Under the pieces are notes generated by a model that saw nothing but the letters and a program-made list of their open reading frames with translations, was not told the origin of the DNA and did no database searches. 64,000 nucleotides of DNA from Euphorbia lathyris (lineage: Eukaryota > Streptophyta > Magnoliopsida > Malpighiales > Euphorbiaceae): contig NC_088911.1 in assembly GCF_963576675.1 (NCBI RefSeq), positions 81,745,256 to 81,809,255 on the forward strand. Direction: 5' to 3'. Below, piece after piece: positions 10,006 through 23,057 of this stretch. The position numbers and the translations under genes are program-made. Within the stretch, counting starts at the first letter, position 1, and each line of letters opens with the position of its first letter.

Positions 10006-11828
10006 GGGCTCTCGCCCTTAACCAGAGTTTGACGTATTCATTTTCCCCTAATTTTTGCCTGAGCTGCCCTTTTCGGGTTTTCAACTCAACGGGATCTCTC
10101 CGATGTTCTCTATCTCCCCTTTTGCATGAACTGCCCCTAGGGGTTTTCAATTCATCTTTTCTATATCTCACTGATTTTCTCTATCTCTCCTTTTGCTTAG
10201 ATCGCCTCTTTTGAGGTTTTCAATCCAACTCTTTTTTGTTCAATTTTTCTTCTTTTTTTTTTGATTGTGAATGTGAATGATACCGGATAGGACAGGGGGT
10301 TTATATCCACGGGCCATTTCTATGCTAATCATTTGACGATGAGTTCATGCCCGATGCCTTCGTTAATGGAGAAGCTTCCGAAGTGAGATGGACGTTGATC
10401 TGATTGTAGGGCCGTGCCCCCGATTAAAGTTACCGTCTTGGTGTAGGTTAGAAGTTGACGCGGGTGTATGCCCCTGCCAACTCGAGGCGAGATTTCATGT
10501 ACACCAGACTAGGGATGCTGCCGTTGGGAGTAGCTATGGAAGAGAGACGCTTTGGTCGAAATTTGACCCTTGAGAGGACAACATAGGAGCGGAGGAACCA
10601 GACTTCATGGAGCATGGGAGAGAGGAATAGTCTTTTTTTTTTTTAGTTTTTTTTTTTTGGATTTTGGATCGGTTCATGGGTGTCAAGGCGACTTTAGTTG
10701 AGATGGGGTGTCTATTGATGCGGGTGTTTTCATTGCAGATGCAACCGTCTAGCTTAAATAAAGCACTTGGCAAGCATGAATTGAATTGTTCATTGCTCAG
10801 TTCATTAACCACTGTCACTAAAGTATGCCCTTTCGGGTTTTCATATCTCAGTTATTTTAATCCTCTCCTTTTGCTATCCCGGAATTTTCAAATGAGTGCC
10901 CTTTCGAGTTTTCACCCACTGGGATGTCCCTTATTGTTGCATAGGCCGCCCTTTGCGGGTTTTCAACCTATCGGGAATTTCTTTCTTTTTTTTATGAGAA
11001 GGATTCCCCGGTTCCCTCGAGATTGATTAAAGTTCTAAACTTTGTCGCCGCCTTTAGCTTCATTCGCCTACGCATTTGATCTTTCTTCGTTAAAGTGAGC
11101 TTTTCTCATACATTTGATCACCCATTTGCTGGGCAATGTCAACCACTCTTGTCCCCTTGACGCCCCTCGGCTAGTTACGTCTACTTGATAATTTTCTCTT
11201 ACTTCTGATTGGCTTGACTTTGCCACTGAGCCTTTTCAGCATTGACCTTCTTTTTTTTTTTTTGTCATCATAGATCTGAACCTTTTCATTGATCCTGGAG
11301 CAGGGTCCTTTATCGTTGATAGGTTAGTTGCCCCCGTCTTGTTCTGAATGGTGCACTCATGCACTTGTTCTTTTGGACTTTATTGATTGTCGCTCAATCT
11401 TCTTCCTGGCAAAAGCCGGTGAGAACCCTTCGTTTGATGGGTCTACGCCCGACTTATCATCGTAAAGTCAGGGAATCGTTTCTCATGATTTTTTGTTTTT
11501 TTTTTTTTTACTCTTTTAATTTTCTCTCTTTAGTGGTTAAGTACTGAGCAATAAGTATATTCTAGAGCTTATGTCTGTGCCGTGATAGAAGCGGGAATAT
11601 CTCAATTGAGTAGATATCAAATGTAAGTACGTATGTTTAGGATAAATTTGCGGAAATGAAATTTCATTGAATTCAAAAGGAGGTTAATAACCTCTTGTGG
11701 AATAAAAGATAAAAATAAAAGACAAGGATAAAGACTACAAGTGCACTCCTCTCTCTCATGCTATTTCAAGAAGCTTCAGATTCTCTCACTTCATAGGTGT
11801 CCTCAATCTCGGGAACTTCTTCTTTAGA
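10006..11828. other. LARD interior without recognisable genes; dispersed motif
   Basis: No gene is seen. The stretch is T-rich on plus and contains about six scattered copies of a motif like GCCCTTTCGGGTTTTCA (near 10067, 10131, 10203, 10826, 10898, 10950), usually followed by a short pyrimidine-rich run. Poly-T tracts occur near 10250, 10630, 11250 and 11500. Confidence 0.6.
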
Positions 11829-12638
11829 TTATCCTGATCCGTTGTAGACTTCGCCATTCAAGGAACAAGTCGAAGGCTTCATCTGTTGAGAAAGATCTGG
11901 ATCACTTATCTTTCCAGCTTCGATGAGATCTTGGATTTCATGTTTCAACCTCATGCAAGTGTTTATTTTGTGACCATATTTCTGGTGGAAGTGGCAGTAG
12001 CCCCCGCGTTTGACTAATTCAGTGGTTTGACCTCCCATGGCTGGTAGAGGGTGAAGTATGTCACGCATTCGTAGACCCTCCAACACTTCAAACAAGGGTT
12101 GGGTGAAAGTGGAGAATTCCCTTTCCTCCCTTCTATACTGAGTGGGCGACGGAGGGCGAACAACCCTGGTAATCCCATGTCCCTAATGATGTGGATCTTA
12201 TTGTGTTCGTGAAATATGGTGTGAGACTACCCTTGGTGGAGTGAATGTTTGTGGATTAACTTGTGACGCGAGCTGGAAAATAGGTTTCTCCACAACGGCT
12301 TTCGGGATCTCCGCAACCAGTGACTCGCTTAGGACCTCCCTGACCAACCTTTTCAGCTCTATCTTGAATTCATCTGAAGCAAGGATATCGGGAAGAACTC
12401 GCTCGATTTTTGCTCTGAGATTGAAATCTCCTATCATCTCTTGGGAATTTTCAACCCCCTTATGCTTAGTATTCTCCGGATCATTAAGAGCACGTTTGAA
12501 CTCATCAGAAAAGATGTATTTGGCTAAAGCCCCTTGCACACGGCTCTCAAGATTGTGGTTTGAATTGCTGGACTGGGCCATGAGTTGGGTTTCTAACAAG
12601 GAAAGAGAAAGGATCGGTGAGTGGAGCTTTTTAGGCAT
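11829..12638 (-). pseudogene. Gag remnant (Tat/Ogre type) in the LARD
   Basis: Two minus-strand open segments in one frame (12638-12198 and 12095-11829) are separated by in-frame stops. The first is a charged helical region. The second ends with a Cys-His motif, CHFHQKYGHKINTC, followed by MRLKHEIQDLIEAGKI. The same arrangement occurs in the intact gag of the Tat element at 61985-63238 (CRFHRLNGHDTNDC, then ELKKEIEKLIERGKL). The gag core is missing and no pol follows. This is the main coding evidence for the Tat/Ogre affiliation. Confidence 0.8.
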
Positions 12639-15600
12639 TATGAATTTTGATGATGCACGTGCGATGCGAATGCTAAAGCTATCTACTTGTGCCTCCTATA
12701 GATGGATGTATGATTTATGCATGATTCATGGTCTGCGCTTTATTTCTCACAACATAAACATGATTTGACTAGAGCTAAACCCTTTTTTCTCTTTTTTTTA
12801 CCAGAGCCGTCGGCAGTACTTTGATCGTTTGTGCTAACTTACCTGTTTGGAAGTGCCGATGCCTGAAACCATTTGAACTGTTATACACACATTAGTACGA
12901 ACCCTACAAGTTTACCTTGCAATGCTTTATAAGATGTACAATGTTGAATGACGCTTGACACGACTGACACTTGTGAGATTGAGACGACCCTCATGATAAG
13001 TAGAATTCCCTAGGACGCTAGGTAAATAAGAGTGTACCCCGATGATATCCGTGACGTGTAGATACATTGGAGGGGTAGCGACCTGAGTGGTGGGAATGAC
13101 ATACTTGGTACATTGATATGACTCACGATCTAAAAAGAACAACCTAAGCGACCATGCATGAGGTGTATGTGAGGGATTGCCATCATTGGTAGCAATGACG
13201 TACTTCGAAGATACACGGTGTTACATGAACTGATGTGACGCTCATGGTATGTCCGAGACTCCAATAGACCGTGACGGAGACATGCGGGGCACTTGTCCAT
13301 AGTTTACTTGGTATTGATACTGATAACAGGGAAACGTCTTTCTGGGAAACACAAGTTTCCTGAAACAGGCCGGCATAGAGGGTGTGTCCTAAACTAGAAG
13401 CAAACGGGACGAGACCACCGCATATGGGGTGTGGGTCGATGGTTAGTTTAAACCCAAGACACTAATACGTAGACGTACCAACGGAACCTTGGTGTGTTAT
13501 GCAGAAAGTGGTGACGCACGGGACATGCCCTAAACAGGTTAAGGCATATGGGAGACTCGAGTGACATACGTGATGTGCGCCGATTGTCAGCTTCTCTTGG
13601 AAAGCAACTATTACGATGATGGGTATTATTTGACGGGATAATGCACACGGAATACCTGATACTCGAGGTTCGAATAGGATGCATATGTCAACATACGAGG
13701 TATGTGCCAATTATTAACTCCTACTCGACTCACTAGTGCCTGGGCAGAGTGGTTTGAGACATGGTGCATTTAGGGAATACGGTGACGTACGTTGTATGCC
13801 TTAGAGGTAGCCAAACGGCAGGATGGGAGTCCCACTTGATGTGCCCCCACGATTTACTTATACGCAACTCACGAACGATATGATGGCTTGATTTTGGGAT
13901 TTCGACCATAGTGGGGGAAATCCAACATGCTAGGTACAAGACACGAATAGGGTACGCATACTACACACGTATTATCTGACCAACTTTGGGTGTGGATGAA
14001 GCACAGAGATGACTCAAGAGGTACCTTCTAACAATATTGGAAGTGTCAGCTAGACACGATACCGACACGCAGGGTGCGGTTCAAGGATTAACTTAAGCTA
14101 GAGACCCCAAATACCTCAATGAATTTGCGGACATCGGTGCGTCTGGTAGAATGAGAAGTGTCCTAATCCGATCGAGGTATCAACGAGACAGAAACGACGA
14201 ATTACCTGGTACGTGTCAAAGGTCAATTTGTTTCATAGCGCGAACCTGATGACGATATGTTTTATGAGAATCCCTAAAGATCTTATGTGGATATTTACGA
14301 CGGATTGGGTTCATCACCGATATTTGAGATGACTGGAACCTATTACTATGAACAACTCGAAGAGCAACGAGGACGCAAACCAAGACCTTCGAGGTAAGTG
14401 CCAAATGTTGGACTTAGCCGCGGTATAAACAACTTGATACTACTGATATGAGCGAGACCCAAATAAGGACACATAGGGCATATGTCTCAGACTCGTAAAT
14501 AAGGCAATTCGGAGTTTAGGGCGCATAGACAATAATACCAAGGGTGTAAAGGGAGCGTGTCGAGGATTTGACAACATAAACAAACCGATGTTTGAGGCGT
14601 ACTCAAGATATGAGTGACAATTTACAGGGCGTATGTCAAGAGTTTGATAGGAACCTCACGACATGAACGACTCAGTGTGTCAAGGTATGAGCGGGATGCT
14701 CGAGATGGCCCATAGGGTACGTGCCTAAGGGTGTGACTTGGACTTGATGACATGAATCACTCTATATGACAGGTACGGGCCAAAAGTTCAACTTGAACTT
14801 GTCGATACAAATGACTCGACATTGGGGGTGTAAGCAAGATGCACGTGATGACATATATGAACTTGCCCCAGATTCGACTGGAACTCAATGACATGAGTGA
14901 CTCGACATTTGACATGCGAACAGGACGTACCGAACCGCGTATATGGGTGTGTGCCACAAGCTTAACCCTGACTGGATGGTATAAACGACTCAGACTTTGA
15001 TATGTGAGTAAGGTGCGAGGGATGACATACGGAACACGCGTCAAAGGTCGGTCCAGAATTGGATAGCATAATGACATATTCGTGGGCTACAAATATTGTC
15101 AATGATAAGGCGACATGTGGGGCACATTTTGACAAGGCCCAACGTATGACTAAGGCACAAGCGGTGACATACGGGATATGCACCGAAAGCTGATACGTGT
15201 TAGAAGGACTAATGTCACATGTTTGGAATACTGACGTGTTACGATATATGATGATACACCTGGTATGTCTCATATCGATTTGCCCATTTTTGAAGATGCG
15301 ACAGCGTGTCTCAAGAAGGCCAAGGATGCGCGGGTTACTTTAGTACAATGACGTGTCGATATACAAGGTACGGCCGAGAGTACCAATGGGGCATGAGGAT
15401 GACCTACTAGCTAAGAGGTTAGTGCAATGGATTTATTAGATGTGACGAGGTGACATATAAGGTGCCAGTTAAAACGCGGATGTGACACCATGACTTCGTG
15501 TGAAGCGTGCGTCAGAGGGTCAATGCGAACCTGGGGTTCGGACAGTGGGATGGTGTAATTATGACGACCCACATGGTGCACCTAAAGGTACAAATGGGAA

Positions 15601-17710
15601 GCATGGACAACATACCAGTCAAGGGTTCGTTTCGAAGCTCAGGGTATTGCCCATAATTTTGAAATACGGAGGTGCTACGTATGGACTACCTCCCCAGATG
15701 CGAATGACGACAGATAAACGAGATTCGTGTGAAACAGTTCACCCGACCCTAAGGTTTCGATCTTACAACCACGTAACTTTGGAGTATAGGTGCACGGCGC
15801 ACCGACACACGTGGCATGTCTTAGCGTACGAAGGTCATGATGGCAACCTACGAGGTGAGGGGCATGGATAATACAACAACGTAATTTGGAATCACTTAGT
15901 CATTGTGTATAGTGTGGCGACATCCGTGGGTATGTCTTGAGATACGAAAGGGAGGTGACGACGACCCGTGAGATTATGGTTCTATTTGAGATCAAGGTAC
16001 CAGTCATAATCTTGAGATGTGTTGGCTAAGGCGTAGCGACATACATGGTATGTCTTGAGACATAAGTAGGATGTGTATGAGACATGTGACGAATGGTTAA
16101 TTTGAGTCTCGGGAGGAACCGATGCCATGACAATGTTTCTTTTTTTGAGCTATCGATAAGTTATCGGCGATATGGCGACACACATAGTACATCTCGAGTC
16201 GACCATGAGAAAAGTGAACAGAATTTGCCCCACGATGCGAATGTTATGACAAACGAGGTACGACCACCAAGCAGTTTGGATCTAGCAAGGATGCATATCT
16301 AACGAACAGTATTCCTAACCATGATAGAGGGAGGTGGAGTACGTCGTGACACATGGGACATGTCTCCGGATAACTTAAACACGGTGGTAAAGATGCATGT
16401 GATATGCCACGATGCACATGGCATACCCCCTAATGGTATAAAGAGGACGATAAAGATGTGCGCGGCATATCCCACACAAAGTATAACATGACAAAGACGT
16501 TGGGAATACCTCAAGGTCTAAAGGTGCTCCTCCAGACTAATATATGAGACACATCACAACATGCGGGGTAGACCTTTTGACGGGCATGCGAGACATGGTA
16601 AAGACGCGAGATACATTGTGATGTATGGGGTACATCTTCTGTCAGGCACCTCATAAGGCGAGAACTCAAATCATGATATACGGGGTATGGCTCTAGACTA
16701 GCGTATCTGATATGGAAGACGCATGTGCGACCTATCGCGATGTACGACCTTGGCAATACCCGGACGTACGCGATGCACGGCGGTGCATCGAGTACATGTC
16801 TTGACTGGTCTATAGCTGACGTGATGGAGACGCCTAGGACACTTCACGATATGGAAGATGGGACGAGGTAAGGACGTATGGGATACGTCATGGCCCAAAT
16901 GGTATGCCTTTCATCTAACGTACATAGCATGGTGAACAAGCACCTGACATGCCCTGACATATGGGGCATGCAACTCATGCCCCTCGCTTGGCACAAGGAA
17001 TGAGGCGAAGATGTACAGGATGCGTTATGACACATATAGTACACCTTCTGACCGGTGTGTAATGACATGGTAGAGACACAAGGAATGGGTCATAATATAC
17101 GAGGCACAACACGGAAAAGACATATGGGATATGTCACGACATAACAGGTACGCCTCTTGATCGGTGTCTGAATGATTAATGGAAGATGCATGGGGTGCGT
17201 TACGTCTCATGGAGTATGACAAAGTAAAGATGCAAGGAATACATCACCCCATGACAGGTGGGACTCATGACGGGTGGACACGTGATGACACGACGCAGCA
17301 AGGATATAGCGGGCACGCCACTAGAGAATGGTACGCCTCTTGACAGGGTAAGGACGTATTGGAGGTGTCGTGACATACGGGGTATGCCAAAACAAAGGCG
17401 TATGGGATACGCCATGACATAAGGGTTGTACCTTCTAACTAGTGCCTGGGATACGAGAGAAATGTACGAGGTAAGCTACCATACATACAGTATGCTAAGG
17501 CAAAGACGGATGGGATACGTCACAACATAATGGACATGCCTCCTAGCTAGCATACAAACGACACGGTGAAGATGCACGAGACGTGCCAAGGACGCATAGG
17601 ATGCATCCCAGCACCTAGGTATGACAAGGCAAAGATGTATAGGATACGTCACGACATAACTAGTATGCCTCCAGAATGACACGCGACGTTGGGGTCGACT
17701 CTTTCTCACA
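12639..17710. repeat. Degenerate minisatellite-like region (about 5 kb)
   Basis: No gene is seen. From about 12900 the sequence is dominated by diverged copies of short phrases such as GACATACGGGGTATG, GGGATACGTCATGACATA and GGTACGCCTCTTGAC. They recur at variable distances of roughly 50-90 bp and are clearest in 16500-17700. Weak minus-strand frames repeat YPIRLCLVI-like strings, a by-product of the repeat. It looks like an old expanded array eroded by substitution. In the element's orientation it lies between the 5' leader and the gag remnant. Confidence 0.7.
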
Positions 17711-19763
17711 TTCCTAATAAATATGTCCTAAGTCTATGAAACCTAATATAGTTGCACATAATTTGGTCAGCATGCAACGCTCTATATGGTACAACTGCAA
17801 TGATTTGTTTAAGCATAGGATGCATTATGACTTAAATCTGACTCGATTGATGTACAAACAGATAGAAATCCATACGAACAAACTAGTTAGCGAATAACGC
17901 GTAATTAGATTGCAATAAGAAAACGTTAGATAATAATCACAATCATCACATCATCTCTCTTCCATCCTTATTCCTCCACACACTCGCTGGTCCAAGTCTC
18001 TTTCCTAGGATTTTGGTATGGGCTCACATCATGGTCCAGAGGACGCGTGATACCGTCGATTATTGCGGAAAAATAAATCACTCATCAGACAATACAGTTC
18101 GTTTTGATGTACCACGTTCAGTGACTAAGAAATCGACCAAGTTGGATTGTTCTTTCGGAATAACTCGTCTTTTGTCCTTTCGCGAGACGCATTAGTTCGG
18201 GTTTTGACTCCCTTTGAGCGCATCTCAGTTTTTTAGACGTGGTTCGAGTTATTCTTCTAGTCCAATCGTTTGTTATCGTCCATGACTCGTTCCCTTTATT
18301 CACGTGGATTCGTGTCTCGATTTTTGGATTTACAACGGGATCTTTTGAATCTATCGAGAGACGTAACCATGCGTTTATTTAGTGATGGAATCACTTTTGG
18401 ATTTTATTTTAGGGAACGGACTCATCGCGTAACGTGTTTGTTCTTAGTGTCGAGGATTCGTTTGCTCATTTTGCTACACGAAAAGACGGCGAGTCTTATT
18501 TGAGCGCACGGTAATCTTTCGGCTAACAACAATCTCTTATTCTTTCCGATCTACGGGATATATCACCTTAGTGTGGTTATAGAAAATCAACGTTTCGTTG
18601 AATCACATGTTTATTCGAGGCGAGGATATCACCGTTCTCTTTCCTTTAGGCGCGAATTAAGCAAACACGTATATCGGGCCATATTTCTTGCAGTTTTGGT
18701 AACGGTTGAAATGATCGAGTCGTTAGTCAAAACCCGCAGTCTCGTCCATATGGCGCAATTATATGGTTTGGCTTAATTCGGCTACAAAGTTTTAAACGGG
18801 GTATATACTTGTTCGAGACACGTATTCAACGGCATTGGTTTATTTTCTTTAACTACTCTCGGGATTGAAATATATCGTAGACTCGGAATGATTTTGGTCG
18901 TTTAGTTTTTTTCTTTTCTTTTATTTTCTTAGTCACCTTTGCGGACACATCCATTTCTCTTAAGAACGACACGAGGCATAACGTAAAAAAGCTCGTCTTT
19001 TATTCGGAAGGGATGGGCTACTTGTGCGAAACTTTTCACGTTACGACAGGGTCATTCAAGACAGAAATGTTCTTCGTTTTCGTTTCGTCATGATCTCGTT
19101 TTATCCCAACTTATTTAAAGAATGTGAATAACGGCTACTGTTAATATAGTCTTTTGTATCGAGATGTAACTATCCTTAACACCGAACCGATTCATACTAA
19201 TACGTGCTTACGTCATAACACATTTCCTGAACATGTGCCTTCATCGGGACACCGAAAGGGACAAGGCGGGTCGCACATGTTCATTCATATGAGATGACTA
19301 AGTCGTCTTTAGTTCAAATTGTTTCGATGTTTTAGGGTAATTAGTATGTCGATTCACGAGTATATATTAACACATCGTCTCATTTTCTTTACCTACTTTA
19401 GGATTTAGACACGTATCGTGGCGGTTTGAAAACACGAATTGATTCATTTATCACATCAAAAATAGTAACGGGTAATCCTATGGAAACTTCTAAGGCTACT
19501 ATATGCTGACACGGCTGACCGCGGGACCTCACAGGACCGCACAAATTCGCCCCTAACGAATGGATGGGGACCCTTTGGCGCCTTACTGTAAGGGGGAACT
19601 TACACTAGCCTCTTTCGAGCGACGAATGGACTCTCGCTAGAGGTTTCGTGGAAATTACCCAAAGGGTTTGCAATAATGCACATGAATGCATACGAAAAGA
19701 AGTAAAACGATCCGTCCCCGTTAAGGGCTTAATACACGCCTTCCGGAATCAAATTTCTCGCTT
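17711..19763. other. LARD 5' leader-like region, no gene recognised
   Basis: About 2 kb between the minisatellite zone and the primer-binding site has only short unconvincing ORFs on either strand. In the minus orientation this would be the untranslated leader. Ogre-type elements can carry an extra ORF upstream of gag, but none is visible here. Confidence 0.55.
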
Positions 19764-19780
19764 CCCCAGTAGAGTCGCCA
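19764..19780 (-). other. Primer-binding site of the LARD
   Basis: The minus strand reads TGGCGACTCTACTGGGG two bases after the 5' LTR. It is complementary to a tRNA 3' end finishing GTCGCCA. The primer tRNA is not identified here. Confidence 0.75.
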
Positions 19781-19782
19781 CT

Positions 19783-22699
19783 TGTTAGACGAGGTGCCCC
19801 GGCCTAATCTCCCGGGCGGACCGGGGGGTGGACAACCTCATGGCGACGTAAGCGGTGATTGGCGCCGAAAGCAACCAATCGTGGAATCAAGCTGCTCGGC
19901 AGGACCGGAGCTCGAAGATATGGAAGAGTCACCACCCACGAATGGGAAAATGAACATCGATCCCTTGCAGGAGACCGGTGTGGGTTCGGGAAACTTAGGT
20001 ACGAGCCGAGAAGGCTAGCTCCTTTCCGGAGAAAGGCTACTAGGCACCCCGACATCGCCCGGTTATGAACCACCGGCCTCCTACTCAGCATGTTAGGCGA
20101 TAACGGACTAATCGTATACTTCTTTAAGTTTAAAATTCATTTGAAACCTTTTCTTTCTTTTTTCAGAAACTGTTTTGAGCATATATTATTGGAAAGCCAT
20201 ATTAGTAAAGAATCACCCATTTATATTATACATACACAGAGAAGGGGGAAGAAAGAAGTGATTTATTTACAACTTTATTTAAATGTCATGCCGTGTGTTT
20301 ATTCTACACTAACTTATTTCCCCAAAACGAGTTTATTTACGTGGTTCGCACCTTAATCGCCATTGGAATGATTTAGGTGCGTTTTAAAACCCCGTTTGAT
20401 GAAGTTCACCCGAATCGCCGTTGGAACGACTCGAGTGTTTGAAAACATTGAGATAAAAAAAACCTTTAACAAGAAAACGTGGTTAAACATACAAGTCAAT
20501 TTTATTTTGTACAAATCATTTAAGAAAACGATTCAAAACTTTATTATTTACAATGAAAACGATTTTAATTACAAGGCTCGCTTAATCCGTCGTTGGAACG
20601 GACTAAGGTTTTAAAGCGTGATGTTTTGAGAAACGATTTGAAATGTCAAGAAAACACTATTTATTTATATTAGGAACCTCTAAAAATTCATTAGTTTAAA
20701 TGATTAAATTAAAAAACTCTTTTTGTGATTTAATTTTCCCTTTTTTTCTTTAGCGGAACCTTACTTGAATATAATTACAACAATAAACACATTAAATCAA
20801 AATTCACTCCCAAGTAAAGCCCATTTGAAATATGGACCCCTAAATGGTCCAAAAGAATAAAGAAAATAATATAGATATATATATACATTTTAAATAAAAA
20901 AGGGAACATGAAATAAAAGTTAATGAAAAGAGACTATATAACACATATATGAAAATACTAAATATAATACATTTATACTTTAAATATGTGAAAATAGTAA
21001 ATAAAACTCATAAATAAGAAAATGACATTTATCACCCAAAATAATTTTATTTAATGATAACTAATATAGCCCAAATATCCCCAAAAACTATACGTATACA
21101 TATACATAATGTAGTTTAACTATCAAAATAATACCCATTATCCACAAAATATCTACTAATTATCTCCAAAATGCTCAAGTAAATAACATTTAAAATAAAA
21201 TCCAATATAACCCAAAATGAATGAAAAAGAAAATATATATATACATATACTTATATTTAAAAATGGAATAAAAAATGATATACAAACATCCTAAATAATT
21301 ATATATACTAAATGTCTAAAATAATTTGAAAATATATATTACATAACTATACATATACATATGAAGGATTAAAAGCTTAAAAGTTAAGAAAGAGGGACCA
21401 AAACAGCATTTTTTACATTCCAGCAGATTTACCGACGGAAAATCCGTTGGTAAACAGCTATTAGTGACAGAAATGGTAAATTACAGCAGCACTCCAATTA
21501 TTTCCAGATTTATTCAAAAGCTTTAAATTAAATCTAATTCAATTGTTTTGGATTTCCGAACTACCAAAAATGGATCATAGTCAATAACGGAAGTTCCTAA
21601 AACGACGTTTTTATTTTAAAACATTATTTGGAAATTTCTTTAAATTAAAACTTATAATTACAACGTTTTTAATACCCGAACTACCTTTTTATCGGATCAC
21701 GGTTCGTATTGGGATATCAAAACGAGGTTTTTTATTTTAAAACAAAACCAAATTTTATTCAACACGAGACGAAAATTAAATAAATACGCAAAATTAAATA
21801 AAACATGTTAAAATAAATGAATAACTAAATAAATAAAAACTATAACATAAAAATAAATAAAGGAAAGAAATAAATTAAATAAAATAAAGCGAGTCTAGTC
21901 CTCGGATAATATCTCAAGTTCGGTATCTGACAGTTGAAGCCGATTGATTCCACGAGTCGTGATTTTCCGTTTTTTGTGTTTTTTAGTAAAAATTTAACTT
22001 TGGAAAAATTTGGATTTTTTTTGGGAAAAAAATATTTTCACCAAAAAATTGACTTTCTCTCTCTAAAAATGTTTAGAGTGAGAAAGCTCCAAAAATTCTC
22101 CCTCCCTATAAAATGCATGGGGATCCGTGCCTTTTATACGCAAACGGATCCCCGGAAAAATGCCCATGGCATGTTGGGCGGCCGCCCAACAGCGTTGGGC
22201 GAGCGCCCAACGGCCGCCGGGGCGCGTCTCGCGCCGTCGGGCGCGCACGTCCCGCGGCCATCGAGCTCTCGTTCCGTGCCGTCGGGCGTCCACGCATCGT
22301 GGCCGCCGAACGTGCGTTCCGCGCTGCCGGGCGCACACGCCTCGTGGCCGACGAGCGTGCGTTCCGCGCCGCCGGGCCCGTGCATCGCTCGGATGCCGAG
22401 CACGTGCCATTCGTGGTTGGATGCGTGCGTCCGACGGACGTTGAGCGCGCGCTTTGCGTCGTCGAGCGGGCGTCCGACTGTCGTCGAACGTGCGCCGGCC
22501 GCCGCTAAGCACTTGCACCATGCCGCTAAGTATTCGCGAGCCATCCGATCAACAACAGCGACCCGCCGTAACTCTTTCTTCTTTATTATGTACTTATTAT
22601 TCTTTATATATTTTTTGTTTTTCAAAACTTCCGGAATCAATTGTTTCAACCGTCTTGTTTTCAGGTTTTCGTCACAGGTCCTCCGACTCGGTGTCTACA
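19783..22699 (-). repeat. LARD 5' LTR (right, 2.9 kb)
   Basis: It begins TGTTAGACGAGG and ends GTGTCTACA on plus. It is very similar to 5439-8462 but about 107 bp shorter, mostly from loss of palindromes (see 22155-22215). It carries the same AT-rich core, TATA region and GC-rich block. No gene. Confidence 0.92.
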
Positions 22700-22748
22700 C
22701 CAAGCATTTTATATACATAAAAATAATTATTTTATTTTTGGGCCAACA
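22700..22748 (-). mobile_element. Solo LTR, right part
   Basis: The last 49 bp of the solo LTR starts with the second copy of the LARD TSD (CCAAG, 22700-22704) and ends GGGCCAACA. It is followed by TSD GATAT (22749-22753). It continues the sequence left at 5438. Confidence 0.82.
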
Positions 22749-23057
22749 GATATATAGGAACAAAAGATAGAAATAAGGTTTAACTATGAAGTTTTAATTT
22801 TTTTTAATTGACTCGTCGATGAACAACGATTGTTTCATTAAGTTGAACCTCGGCTCATCTAATGTCCTAGTTCTGCCACTACTGCTATATAATAGAAAAT
22901 TTGAATGAACTAACTTGACAATTATTAAACTGTCTTATCAGACATTTCCAAACATATTAATTGTCGATAAACTGAAGTAGTTTTGCACATTTTAGTGGTT
23001 ATTATTTCTAACTATATTAGTAACATAGTAAACATTTTAGACACTTTGACAAAAAAA
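22749..23057. repeat. Segmental duplication copy A, right part
   Basis: It matches 33341-33649 (for example GACTCGTCGATGAACAACG). Homology ends at a poly-A/GA run: copy A continues with a (GA)n stretch, copy B with unrelated sequence. No gene. Confidence 0.9.

Larger units (their letters stand above)
5439..22699 (-). mobile_element. LARD: Tat/Ogre-like non-autonomous LTR retrotransposon, 17.3 kb
   Basis: Long LTRs (5439-8462 and 19783-22699) bound an 11.3-kb interior, with a 5-bp TSD CCAAG (5434-5438 and 22700-22704). On the minus strand, a primer-binding site TGGCGACTCTACTGGGG (19764-19780) follows the right LTR after two bases, and a polypurine tract ending AGTAGGGGCAAC precedes the left LTR. 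The only recognisable coding remnant is a gag C-terminus (11829-12638, minus). No protease, reverse transcriptase, RNase H or integrase is seen. LTR length, the gag tail and abundant internal tandem repeats fit the Tat/Ogre lineage; the primer tRNA is probably tRNA-Arg, by analogy with Ogre and unchecked. It is nested in the solo LTR. Confidence 0.9.

Noticed and set aside
12927..17709. Many short minus-strand ORFs with YPIRLCLVI-like strings
   Set aside because: They follow the degenerate repeat, are short, lack start context and have no domain features.
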